A stretch of DNA of 64,000 nt. Origin: Antedon mediterranea (Eukaryota > Echinodermata > Crinoidea > Comatulida > Antedonidae). The position numbers and the translations under genes were made by a program. This document shows, piece after piece, positions 47,821 through 59,754 of this stretch (its first letter is position 1; the number at the start of each line of letters is the position of its first letter). The notes below the pieces were generated by a model. The model searched no databases and had not been told where the DNA came from. It saw nothing but the letters and a program-made list of their open reading frames with translations. The stretch is from the NCBI RefSeq assembly GCF_964355755.1, contig NC_092670.1, positions 34,335,795-34,399,794 of the forward strand, read 5' to 3'.

Positions 47821-50325
47821 TTTTTTTTTTTTTTTTTTTTTATTTTTTTTTTTTTTCATTTTTTTTTTATTCATTTCAAAAAATACAACCATAACACAAA
47901 TCACTTAAATATAAAGTAATAGGTATCAAAAAGATATGAACGTTTAAATAAAGTAACTTACAGTGATCAAACAATATTAAAAACTATAAATTATTAATTC
48001 CATTTTTTTTTAAAAGTAAATAATTAATTAATTTGGTAAATGCTGTGTTTTCCACAATTATGTAACTAATCTAACTAAATATAATTGTATTAATCAAATT
48101 AGCCAGAGATATACATTTACTAACATATTAATTTTTTTTTTTGTCTTTACATAGCAATAATAAATAATACTCATATTTATACATACACATACATACACAC
48201 AAATATATCTTAATCTGTACTATTACCAAGGAACTATAATATATTTGTGTTAATTAAAATCAGATACATACATTTAACAACATAACCATTTTTGTTTCTT
48301 TAAAATAATACATATATATTAATAAAATACATATTTTTAATTATCTGTATTGTAACCAAGGAACTAATAGTATGCCTATAATAAATACTTAAATATATCT
48401 AACAAGTGCAAATAATAATTTCTGGTTTACATTTTAATTTAATACAATAATAAAGAGCAAGCGTAATAATAATAATAATACACAAAAGTAAGTCATTTCC
48501 TCGAGAAACAGTATCGTTAAGTTATCAAATATAATCTTCTATTAATCTCCACTTTTGTCTGAAATTATACAATGTACTTCTTTTAGAAGCAATGTTTTTC
48601 TCTACGTTATAATTAAATTTTAACCGATTAAAGAAAACCTGGAAGACTGGCTTTTTGTGAGTTAATTTGTAACTAAATATAATTTTCTTAATCAACAAAA
48701 TACATAGATTTAATAACATATCAGGATTTTCTGTATTGTAACCAAATAATATGGAGGTTTTATCAAGGTAAATCTTTGTTTTTGAAATGTTTGGTTGCAA
48801 TGTTACATTCAACCAAAAGATGGGTCATAGTTTCACTATTTGATTCACAATAGGAACACATATTACTCGGCACAATATTCATTTTATGTAGTCTACTATT
48901 AGTTGACAAGCAATTCACATTAATTTTATACTGAAATATTCTGGTTCTTACCTCCTGAGAACATTTAAATGGTAATACATAGATATTTTCCCATTTATCG
49001 CTATCTACACCTAATTTATCCTGCAATTTACTTTGAGATGTTGGTATTTTAAAGATTTTTTTAATTAAGGCTCTGTATATATTTTTTGTACTCATACTTT
49101 CTAATTCTTTCTCTTCATTCTTTACTTCCACTATAAACCCTCTCTTTTTATAATTTGTTCGTAAAAACCCTAGCTTCATGTTTGCTTTCCACTGTGGGGG
49201 TATTGCAGATATCGTCATTCTCCAGTGCATGAAATTACTTGTCGATAAGCCTCTCTTTATCCACGTATTAAAGGGAATGATATTACCGTTTTCATAAAAA
49301 AGGTCGCTTACTAAACATATCCCAACATCTCTGAGGCTCTTGTAATAAAATGGCTTGCCATGTATATGCATGTGCCTATTAAACCATATATATTGGGACC
49401 CTTCGTTTACTGTATCAGGATGTATTAATTCGAAATAAGCGTTTAACATATCCTTATAAAACAATGGAATATTTTTCCAACTACGGACACAGTCCGCGCT
49501 TACATTACAATAAAAAATAGTGTCGCCTCCTTGCTTATTTAGGAACCTATGTAGTAGAGATCTCCATGCTGCATTGACATTTATGTTATATCGTTGTATC
49601 CATTTTATTTTTAATGCCTTAAACATACTTTTGATATCTACCATTTTTAAGCCGCCTTCTTCAATATTCCCAATTAATGTTGTTCTTTTTATCATACCTT
49701 TACCACCGTTCCATAAGAAATTAAATAGAATTGTTTCAATTGATTTAACTACATGGGGCGGTATATGTATGACAGATGCTAAATATATAAATTGGGATAT
49801 TGCGAATGTTTTAATTAAAATTATTTTTCCTGCTAAGGTTAGTTGTCTGGTTCTCCATATGTTTAATATTGTTTTTAGTTGTTTAATTTTCGTTTCGAAA
49901 TTACATTTTTCCCGTTGTCTTTCATTATAAGAAAAGTAAACTCCTAATGCTTTTACTGGTTGTTGTGGCCATTGCATATGTATTGGTTTGTTTTTACATC
50001 GCCTATTTGAACCAAGCCATATAGCCTGCGATTTGCTTATATTTAATTTCAAGCCCGATATTTTTGAAAATTTCTCTATTAAGTTAATTATATTTTTTGC
50101 TGACACTTCATCTTTCAAAAAGCATGTGGAGTCGTCTGCATATTGAGTTATTTTAATTTCTCTATTATTTACTGCAATCCCCTTAATAGTTTTATCGTCT
50201 CGTATGGCACATGCTAGTAATTCTATTGATAGGATAAATAAGTAAGGGCTGAGGGGGTCACCCTGTCGTACACCCCTTCCAACTAGAAAATAACTTGATG
50301 ACTGCCCATTATTTATCACGCAACT
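47821..50325 (-). mobile_element. 5'-truncated non-LTR retrotransposon (L1/Tx1-like LINE), antisense in the kinase-like exon
   Basis: On the - strand the insert starts inside the reverse transcriptase domain at MINNGQSSSYFLVGRGVRQG, with GVRQGDPLSPYLFILSIELL and the catalytic-box QYADDSTCFLKD. It continues through a thumb/connection region (SQFIYLASVIHIPPHV, FNFLWNGGKGMIKRTTLIG) to a Cys/His motif CSYCESNSETMTHLLVEC. The frame stops at 48763. A second frame from about 48812 to 48525 appears to continue it, so a frameshift near 48.8 kb is likely. About 650 bp of A+T-rich 3' UTR follows, then an A-tail seen as interrupted poly-T at 47821-47878. With only part of the reverse transcriptase and no endonuclease, this copy cannot move by itself. 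It is flanked by an 11-bp duplication. Confidence 0.9.
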
Positions 50326-50654
50326 ACTGGTGACTTGGTCGAGACAACGGCTACCGACATCTATGCTCTAGGAGTTTTGTTTAAAGAGCTCTATGACCAC
50401 ATTAATTTACCAGAACTTCAGATTTTGAGCCGCGATATGACAGCAGAGGATCCTAGCCAACGCCCATCCGTTAAAGATGTTTTAAATAAACTTCACAAGT
50501 ATATTTGTACAGAGAAGGCAGCACTTGGATTTGGAGATGTCAAATTTGTTTAAAGCTCATTCAATAATTCTAATATTCAATGTAAAAAAATCAATAATCT
50601 CAGAAAATTAATTTATTATATGGCAGTCGCTAATAATTTGTATTCATCACCTGG

Positions 50655-50660
50655 AATAAA
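50655..50660 (+). terminator. Candidate polyadenylation signal of the kinase-like gene
   Basis: AATAAA lies 102 bp after the stop codon, with another at about 50675. This is a normal distance for a short 3' UTR. Confidence 0.4.
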
Positions 50661-50699
50661 GTTGATTTTAAGGAAATAAATCCATAAATAATTTAATAC

Positions 50700-51396
50700 T
50701 TTGTATGTATTCAGTTTCTCTTCACAATGCTTTTACTAAATTTCTCAACCTAATGGAATAAAATATGTCAACTAATGATTACTTATTACGCCAAAATGAT
50801 AACTATGGCAATGTACTGCTGCATCCATCTTAGATCATTGACGAAGGCTAGGCCAGAAATCTAGGCTATTCAAAAAGGCAATGCTCTAAATTCGAACGCA
50901 GAGTAGAACCTGAAGCAAACTACAGTATCTGTACGAGGAGGGCAACTAATCTTCCAGTCTTAGTTCTTTTCGCTCAAAAATCCAAACATGCAAGTCAAAA
51001 CAGCCCTTACGGTAGCCTAATCTAGAACATTTTAATGCAAAAAGTATGTCCATATGACTGTCCGTTAATGAGTTATGAATGTTTAAGTAACTTTAAGAAA
51101 ATAATATGGCCGTTATTTGGCTACGCTTTGCACATATTTTTATTGTTATCTTCGATATCGTGACATAAAAAAGGCGTATTTCCAGTGGAACTATTCGCAA
51201 CTCCGGTGGTTACCGTACGTTCCTGGCCTTCCTATGTGCTTTCATCTCATTAATTAACCCACTTAGCTTTAATAATGTTTAGAAAAAAATGTGGTTCCAT
51301 GTGATTTTGTTTTCTTCAGTGCTGAATAACTGGCACACTTCTAAGTAAACAGTATATAGCGATTGCTTTGCTCTACCAATTTTTAAAGGCAAAATT
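50700..51396. other. Intergenic, nothing recognised
   Basis: No coding exon, RNA gene or clear repeat terminus was found on either strand. Confidence 0.4.
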
Positions 51397-52618
51397 CAGG
51401 GGCGGATCCAGGATTTTGTGAAAAAGGGGACGCACCTTTAGAGCGTCCACACCAACTCAGCCCCACCACGGTGGGATGGGGGTGGGAGGGGGGTGAGTTG
51501 AGACGATTTTGAAAATATAACACCTCTAGATGGTCGGAAATGGCACTCTTACTTTATTATAAATGTATTAACAATTGATATTTTAAATATGAAAAACTGA
51601 GGTACTAGCCTATGGATGGCATTTTCCCCACAGGCCTATTTTGAGTCAGCGTTTGCACATGGCGCGGAAAAGGTGCTTGCAGGACCGTCGACAGGACCTG
51701 TGGCGATCGAATTGAACTTTGTTAAATGACCCCCAGATGGCCGGAAATGGTACTCTTGCACATAAAATTCATGATAAATGGCACCACCTCTAATTTGCAG
51801 GAAAAGACACTCTCATATGTAGCATGCTACCAATGAGCAAAACGATCATACCTTTCCCTCCAATAAACACACGTGACTAATTACAGGACGATATAAAATA
51901 ACATTTTATTGCCGATTTCATTCACTCCTCAGTAGGCCTATTTTGTGTTGATTGCGTTGCGTTCAAGTTCAATGCGAACGTACATCTAGGTAGAAGGGAA
52001 GGCCCGAAAAAACCGCAAAATTTAATGCTAATTATAGCTCAATATTTATTTACATCAATTTGTTGAAGAAATTAAATATATAAATATAAATAGATATTGA
52101 TACAGTTGGGTGGGTGGCCTAGAAAAAAAAGTCGGTTTCCATAATGTATACTACAGTACACAGTTACCCCAGTTAGTGTACTATTATTATTATTAACATA
52201 TCCTCTATGATGATGATCTGGTAACCACGGCGTTCCATTTTTGACGTATATACAGTTTTATTTATGCGGTTGTATGTCATTTTTGTATGAATCGTTCGTG
52301 CCCCGAGTAGGCCTATAGGTACGATACACGCATCAATATCATGTTACATCCGGGGACCAAAAGCGTTTATTTTTCAGGTGAAAATAGGCAATTCATTTCG
52401 CAACTCTTAGAAATTTACAGACAGCAACAGCAATGGTGACCTCTAATAAAAGTAAATTAGCACGGCGCTGAAACAATGTGTTTTAATCAAAAGTGAAAGT
52501 ACTTTACTCTTTTTTACGCTTCTTTTTCCCAATTTTTTTTCCTTATGGTAGGATAATTTTGTTCTCTCGAGATTTATAGGGGGCGTGCGGAGGGCGCGCC
52601 CCTCTGGATCCGCCACTG
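51397..52618. mobile_element. Non-autonomous DNA element with CAGGGGCGGATCCAG termini
   Basis: The left end CAGGGGCGGATCCAGGATTT and the right end CTGGATCCGCCACTG form an imperfect inverted repeat, with a G-rich run just inside both. CAG(T/G)GGCGGATCC ends are common in animal hAT/CACTA-like elements. I see no clear target duplication and no transposase frame, so the superfamily is open. Confidence 0.55.
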
Positions 52619-52786
52619 ACTGATGGTGCTGGTGGTCCAATGTAATTGTTAAGAAACCCAGTGCATCTTTCGTAAGAGCAAGATATTATTACCCTATATC
52701 TATATGATACTGGCCCATCGCTGTCGAAATAAGAATTAGATCCGTGTAGTAAGAATATAAACATCTATGTTTTTATTTACTAGTAG

Positions 52787-53091
52787 AAGGATATGTTAAA
52801 AAGCAGAAATTGTGCTATTTTGGCCACATTAAGCGGCAAGATGGAATGGAGACGAGAGTGTTGGAGGCTTATATTCCAGGGAAGAGAAGAAGAGGAAGAC
52901 CAAGATGGAAAAAGACTATAACAGATGTGTTTGACTCTATGGAGCAAGCAAGTAGGATCACAGAAGACAGGAGATGGTTTCAGAATACTGTTAGAGAAGC
53001 CACGTTCAGCGTTTGCTTTGACGACGACGACGAGTATAAGGAACTTTTACGAGAAATTGAAACTATGAAGGAGGGTGCACGGGGTCATTAA
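52787..53091 (+). mobile_element. LINE C-terminal fragment (RTE-like or related)
   Basis: One frame reads KLCYFGHIKRQDGMETRVLE, then GKRRRGRPRWKKTITDVF, a Glu/Arg helix and a stop at 53091. The pattern FGHxxR ... GKRxRGRPRxxWxDxI ... AxDRxxWR is the usual C-terminal tail of RTE-type and related reverse-transcriptase polyproteins. Nothing of the polymerase precedes it, so it is a short 5'-truncated remnant. Confidence 0.7.
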
Positions 53092-53114
53092 AAAAATGTC
53101 TGTCGTTCTTTCTT

Positions 53115-53710
53115 TTAAAGCTCATGTACAGGCATGAATTTTAAATATAATATTTGGTTAATTGTACATAAATCAAATATTTGAAACAGAAATCAAGACG
53201 AAAAAACATGAATTCCTCTTAATATGGTCAAATACAAAATTTGGCAAAATGTTGCCATAAAAACCAGGAAGAATTTTTTTCAGTAGTTAGGTAGTTTAAC
53301 CTAATGTAATAACATGTCTGGTGACTCCCTAGAAGGTGAAAAAAGATGGTGGATATACGGTGGATAATTTTTGCTATAGCATGAAAATAAAAATCTGAAG
53401 TTGAATAAAAATACCAGAAATGTAAAATTAAATTTATATTACCTATATTTAGTCATCTATTAACATTTTTTACCACCCCGTTTATTTTTCATAGCTTTTT
53501 AAAATGCCTCTCTATTTACAAAATGTGTTTACAAAAGAATAGAGATTTTACTGTGTAATTTGAACTATCCCCCCACTGAGAAGAAATTTTCAACAAGCTC
53601 ATGTAACTCAAATAAATCCAAAAAAATTATGAAACCTAGGGGAAACTATAGATCGATAATTATTGGAATGTATGATCAATAGAAATTTTTTGCCCGTATC
53701 TGGCCTTTAA
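53115..53710 (+). repeat. MITE family A, complete copy, TTAA-flanked
   Basis: It begins TTAAAGCTCATGTACAGGCA and ends TTTGCCCGTATCTGGCCTTTAA. The interior matches the copies at 10.77 kb (inverted) and 14.41 kb. Confidence 0.78.
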
Positions 53711-53779
53711 GTGGTGTTCATCGGTTCTGCAGTCACAGACATTACAGATTCCAAAACTGTATAAAACTGTATTTGATTT

Positions 53780-53900
53780 TAAAGCTATATGTCTAAACTT
53801 TTTGAGAAAACGTGTGATGTGCCCAAATGACATTATCATGTCCATATAATGGGCACATAACATTTTTTCTCATATAAAGTTTGATAGTGTAGACTAGACT
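53780..53900. repeat. MITE family B copy
   Basis: It carries the internal GTGCCCAAATGACATTATCA and TCATGTCCATATAATGGGCA and the right terminus AGTTTGATAGTGTAGACTAG. The left terminus is weak (AAAGCTATATGTCTAAACTT). Confidence 0.6.
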
Positions 53901-54217
53901 TAACTTGTTCTTGTACTTTTTCTTGCATAACCTTTGTTGAAATTGATTTTGAAAAATGAATGAAAGAATGTAGGTTAAGTTCGCAAGGATTCTTTTATAT
54001 TTTAATAATATGAATTGTTAAATCTGGTGTAAGATTAATATGAATTTCGATACTACTAAACTCATAAGAGGGCGCTCTTGGTTGTGGTAACAGTGTGTTT
54101 TCATAGTTGGTTAAGTATTAAATTTAAATCTCTAAAAATCACTTTAATCCTTCTAAATTGTAACACTATCTGTAAGAGATATTAATAATTACCTAATACT
54201 AGAGCTATACTTTACTG

Positions 54218-55476
54218 TTTAACAAAATGAATAGTTTAAGAGATAACAGGCAAAAATGGCTCAAGTGCATAATTAATGTGCACATATTGCTACAATAGCG
54301 ATATTTAAATGGACATAAGTTTTATACTGAAACCCCTAGAACATCACAACTTGTTATCTTAGCAAAACTTTTGATCCTGAATCCATTTTTACAATCAATG
54401 AAGTAACAAAATCAATAGTTTTAAAGATACATTTGCTAAAAAATGGCCCTAGAGTGAATGCACACAGCAACAATTGCAAATATGTATATGGGCAATTAAT
54501 TCCAGCAAAATGTCACCCAGTGCAACAAAAATTTAAATTGACATTGAAAAATCATAAATGGTGTCATTTTAAAGATTATTAGTTGAACTTTTATTAATTA
54601 TAATTGTTTTTTTATATAATAATCAGAAAAAACAAATATTTTGTCTGTTGAATATGTACGTACATTTTGAAAAATGTTTTTTTCCCATTTTTTTTCTGAA
54701 TTTTGCTAAAAATTCAATTTACAAACATAATAACATAATAACATAACATAATTATTAAAAATTTTCCCTAGAAATTAAAAAATTCTGGCCGTGCAAAATT
54801 TGTAAATTTTAGGTGTGACGTGTACGTCCATATAACAAAATTACAACAAATCATTTTTTCTTAGTTGCGTAATTGCATATTGATATGGATTTTTTTTAGC
54901 TGAACTATCATTTTTTAGCCTTTATGATTAAAAAATAATTCATAAATCATGAACATTTCATTTAATTTTCTTTTCTTTTTGTTGTTAATTATAATATGGA
55001 CGTACATTTTTATGTATGTCCATACAGTACGTCCATAACGTTAGTTGAACGGGCTCTGAGATGATAAATTTCCTAACAAAATGTATACATCAATGTTAAT
55101 ATAGGTAGTGGTGTTCCCTCTCAAATATAGTAATCTTTTTATAAAAGTACTTATGATAAAGAATGGAACATTGGAGGAAAAATACTTGAAAGATCAGAAG
55201 AAAATATGGCCTGGACGTACGTCTATGTAAAATTCATGAACATCCAAGAAGCGCACCAGCAGTCTAATGAAAACTATTCATTTTGTTACTTTGAATGAAG
55301 CAGAAATGGATTCAGGATCAAAAGTTTTGCTGGTGATAACAAGTTGTGAGGTTTCAGTATAAAACTTATGTCCATTTAAATATCGCGATGGTAGCTAGCA
55401 ATATGTGCACACTATTTATACACTTGAGCCATTTTTGACCACGTATATCTTTTAAACTATTCATTTTGTTACTTTG
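54218..55476. repeat. Foldback-like inverted repeat, arms about 208 bp, loop about 840 bp
   Basis: 54218-54425 is an inverted, diverged copy of 55268-55476; shared stretches include TTTAAATGGACATAAGTTTT, AAAAATGGCTCAAGTG and AACTTTTGATCCTGAATCCA. Inside the arms, the phrase AACAAAAT(G/C)AATAGTTT recurs at about 183-bp spacing, so each arm is itself a short tandem repeat. Outer ends could not be fixed. No coding frame. Confidence 0.65.
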
Positions 55477-55479
55477 AAT

Positions 55480-57380
55480 GTTGCAGAAATGGATTCGGGG
55501 CCAAAAATTGTCTAAAATTGAATGTATTGAAAGCACTAGGAAATAAAATACTGAAATTATGATCTTCCGAAAATTGACGATAGCACGTTTTACATTGAAA
55601 TTGCTACAAATATACACAAAACGCCTTCATTTCATAGTCATATTTCGACATGAAGGAATAAAGACATCAAACTGGTATTTGGAACATAGCTGAATCATGC
55701 ATTGATGAACTTATATGATGAGTTTCAACTTTGGGAATAATTGCCCACAAGGTCAAAGTTCAAAACGAAAAAGTAATGATTTTTTGTATTTTGTGTCCCG
55801 AGTGACTTTTTGACACGCAGTGTACCCCTAGGATGAATTTTTAATATGATAAACTTTTTTGTATGGATACATTTAGCACCATATATTAACATTGTATAGA
55901 AAAAAATCAATTAAAAAATGTATTTTCATATTTAAATAAAGGGTAAAAATTGCCGAAACTGTTTGCAACAAAATAAATTGGGGTCTCTAGGGACAAAAAT
56001 CTCGGAAAATAATTGAGATACAGCCATTTTTTTATATATTTTTAATCTATGATCAAAATTATGTCAGTCTATCAATATTCAACTTATTAGCTCTGATAGT
56101 TTTTAAAATAATGGCTAATTAAAAATGCAACTTTACAAAAAGGTAATTTATTAAGACCAAAAATTCTACAGACGACACATTTTCAAATGGCCATAACTTT
56201 TTAACGACTTGGAGTTGGCAACTGAAATGTTTGGTGCGTACGCGTTCGTGAGACATAGTTGCATATTTTATGAAAGTTTCAAGAAAATCTGAGGGGGTAC
56301 CCAGCCATGATTTTCAGAAAATTTGTTGAGTTGGCATGGAATGACCCATAGTAAATGCATCCTCTATCAATAATTTTAAAACCCACCTTGAAACACACTG
56401 GAAAACCCACAACCTAAAGTTTGAGCCATATAACCAAGATGTTCAAAGAGGGACTCACAAACCTTAACAGGTTTATAGTCTAAAGGTCAAGGTAAATCAA
56501 GGTAAAATCATGAACTTTTAACAATTGAAATGTCAATTATTATCCATAAATAGGTAGGTTTGTATAGACATATCCTATAGCTTTTGTTAAGTATTGTGTG
56601 CTTTTAAATCCACCATTCCAACACAGATCAGTGAGTTTTATTGTCAACGCATGATAACAAATAACCCAGGCCTATCTTCAGCTACAGGCCAACCATCCAT
56701 TCGTTATGGTTAGAAAATGATTAGAAGGCATGGCCAAATATAGAATAATGAAGCTCCCGACCGAATGAAATTTTGTAGCTGTTAGGCCTATATTTTATAT
56801 AAAAAAACAAATTATGATAATATTTTGATAAATATTTCTGTTATCTGCAAACATTTTGTTTACTTTTTTAAAACCCGTTTTGTCATATCGTTTTTATTTA
56901 GGCATGATTGCCATGCATGGCATGTTTGTCCGACGTTAAACAAAAGTGTTCAAATTGAGTCATCCTTTTCCATTTTTTAACGCCCTTCTTTTAGCTATTT
57001 TTGCGACACATTTTTTTAATTTCCTTAAAAAGACCATTAAACTGTTCCGCCATGATACAAGAAAAGAAAGTGTATGGATTATTATCAGGTTATTATTTAT
57101 TCAGGTAAAATAAGGAATAATTGATCTTTCGGTTGACGACTTTTTTCTAATACTGATAGCTTGCCGATTGCATTTTAAGTCTCCCAGTACAAGGTTCCTT
57201 CATTACATACAGGAGTATTTAGGCTACGTTTATCATCAGTTAGGCCTAGCATAATAATTAGATCTAATTACGGTAATTAAAATTAGAATTATAGAAAATT
57301 ATTTTACAAGAGTTAGAATTATGTTCTTTATAAATTCTTATCTTTATGAATCATAGGCTCTTTCTTATGATACTTACCGT
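55480..57380. other. A+T-rich intergenic DNA, nothing recognised
   Basis: There are no recognisable exons or RNA genes. Parts of 55500-56350 may be a decayed retroelement, but no protein motif is readable. Confidence 0.35.
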
Positions 57381-57381
57381 A

Positions 57382-59752
57382 CACACTAAAAAAAAAAGGT
57401 GCAAATCTCTACCTAAAAAGGTGCAAACCGATGCAACAATAGCAGCTTCCTTTAAGGTGCACAACTGCACCTTTGACGGAAGGTGCAATTTTGAACCCTG
57501 ATAAAGGGTGCTATAATGCTCCTTTGGAGTTCACATTTGCACCATATAAGGTGTAATTTTCTACCCTAAAAGGTGCAAACTAAATGCAACAATAGCAGCT
57601 CCCCAAAGGAGCAAAATTCAACCTCTAAATAAAGGTGCAACTTTACACCCTAATAAAAGGTTCAATAATGCTCCTCTAAGATTCAAATTTCTGTTAAAAA
57701 GGTGCACAAATAAAAATCACTAAAATACAAAAAATATTGATTAAGCTTTGTATAATTTTATTCAACTTTAAAACATTACATTATTCAATTCAACTGCTGA
57801 ATTAATGGATGGCAATTACCAGTCTCTGCACCTTAAATAGAGTGTGGCCATCTCTTCTCAAACCAACAATAGGCCTATTGTTAAAATTATCTAATGATGA
57901 CATCTTTGGCAGTATTTTCTTCTTATCCCCATATATCTGAAACAGTGTTCTTGATGTCTGGTTCACCTTTTCCGAACATTTTCACCTGATTATGTACTTT
58001 CCTAAAAAGCATGAAATAGGAAGGGAAACAATTATATTAATATTATCATTAATATGACAACATCATACAATACATTATTGACATTGTTCTGATTTTTAAA
58101 GTCAAATTACCTTGACCACATGCTTCACATACTTTAAAGTATGTTCCTCTCCCTTTCCTCAGCTCGTAGTATAGTAGGCCCTATATACTAGAGTATTACA
58201 GTACATGTGGTCACATTTCTTTCTCCTTTTCTGAACATCTTTATTGCTGCTGATTAGAGCAGAGGTGCTCTTTCATGTTTTAAACTTATTTTATCCCTCC
58301 ATGACATCATGGCATGTAGGCTGTAACTATAATTAAAAATAATGATAATGTGTATAAAAGAATTTAATATAGGCCTAGGCCTAGGCCTAATAATACCCAG
58401 CTACTGTAATAACTAATATTAATAACTAGGCCCCTGGCCTGCCTAGCTAGGCCTATTATTAATTATAGGCCTAGCCGGCTAGCTAGGCCTCGGACTGTAA
58501 ATAAGTTTAAGGTCTAGGCCTAGGCCTACCTAGTGAACCTAGGCCTAGGCATAGCTAGCCTATTATGCCTAACCTACTAGCTAGACCCAGGTAAGTAGGC
58601 TAGGCCTGGTCTAGGACTAGCCCCCGCCCGAAAGGCTACTGTAGGCTAAGTAGGCCTCTAGACTGCCTACTTTAGGCTTAACCTAGCCTAGGCCTAATAG
58701 AGGCCGCCTAGAGGCCCTAGATAGGCTAGGTAGGAGGCCTCTAGCTAGCCATATTTATTTATTTAGCTATCATTTTTAAGTTTTAGGCCTAGCCTAGGCT
58801 TATAGGCCTATACAATAATTAATCTAATAAAAACAACCAAACTACATGCCTATAAAGCTTCGTTACTTACTTTTAACAGCTATCCTACACTGGAGAGGTG
58901 TGGGAGCTAGGGCCTAGGCCTAGGCCTAGGCCTAGGCCTAGTTTAATTTTATAGCCTGATTTTTTGGGCGCAAACTCCTCAATTCAAACTGCATGTTTAA
59001 CAACCGCACGCGCTTAAAATTATTGTTCAATTCCTGTTTCAAATAAATTTAGAACAGATGCCTACATTATGATATTAGATATTCTAATAATATTGTTAAA
59101 TATGAAAGAAAAGTTTACTTATTCTAGACAAACCAGAGTAAATAACCTCTGAAATTCAATATTTTAACAATTGTTTACAGACATCTTGCGTGCGCATACG
59201 GTACGAAAATTGTACAAAAATGGTACAAAAAGGTGCTATTATGCACCTTTTAACTGATGTTAAACCTTATAGGGTGCCCAGTTGAACCTTTGAATTTATC
59301 ATGTTAAAGGTATTAAACTTTAATTTTCAGTTACAAGCCAGCGACTTTCTAATGTTCCGTAAAAAAAAGATTTGTTCGAATTCCGATAGCTGTCCCCACA
59401 AACCTATCTATATTATTATTAATCTTTCTTATTTTTGTTTTAACTTACCACAATAATGTCATTCTAAAAAAATTGTCCTTATCATCACCTTTTAAGCTTT
59501 TAGAAGCCCTAAGTTAAACATATCAAGAAGCGTTCATTAATTTAATAGGTCTTATTTGTCACACAGTCACCATGGCCTACTTGGGCCTTTGCGGTGCAGT
59601 TCTGCACCTTTTTATACTTGTCTGCATTTTCGATATAGAAGGTGCAAAAAATAAACCTTTTATGAACTCTGCACCATTTTATGAGAAAAAGGCGCAAATT
59701 AGCACCCTTTTATAGGTTTGCACCTTTTATTGCACCTTTAGTTTTAAGTGTG
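57382..59752. mobile_element. TA-flanked non-autonomous element with GGTGCAA subterminal repeats
   Basis: The ends CACACTAAAA and TTTTAAGTGTG are inverted and flanked by TA on both sides. The first about 340 bp and last about 540 bp carry many copies of AAGGTGCAA or its complement, with a longer unit (ATGCAACAATAGCAGCT) repeated at about 152 bp near the left end. The middle holds a TAGGCC-rich tract. There is no transposase frame. TA duplication fits Tc1/mariner-like insertion, but the element is not recognised. Confidence 0.65.
58370..58950. repeat. TAGGCC/CTAG palindromic low-complexity tract
   Basis: Long runs of CCTAGGCCTAGG, the longest at about 58911-58942, alternate with CTAGCTAGGC words. 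Each 6-mer is self-complementary in register. It lies inside the 57.4-59.75 kb element. Confidence 0.75.
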
Positions 59753-59754
59753 TA

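Larger units (their letters stand above)
45952..50553 (+). pseudogene. Kinase-like protein (predicted pseudokinase), coding exon split by a LINE
   Basis: Exon 1 (45952-46010, MGRKKKNKVHPDANK) joins in phase to exon 2 (46405 onward). Exon 2 is interrupted at 47820/47821 by a LINE and resumes at 50337, ending with TAA at 50551-50553. Without the insertion and one target copy the frame is open for 563 codons. The N-terminal third has Cys-Gln/Ser repeats: three copies of (N/H)ASVQT, two of MKDASCQ, and GCQTSG. The kinase-like domain starts near residue 280: Gly loop GNGTSG, beta-3 lysine in MIAVKSID, a possible alpha-C Glu in GFIEAKIL, catalytic loop LHNNIASRNIVL, DLG, APEF, DIYALGVLFKELY, and PSQRPSVKDVL. 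The HRD motif is HNN, so the catalytic Asp is Asn. The insertion gives a product ending in poly-Phe without the C-lobe. I cannot name the family. Confidence 0.8.

Noticed and set aside
49520-49930. + strand 136-residue frame inside the LINE
   Set aside because: It is the antisense shadow of the reverse-transcriptase frame.
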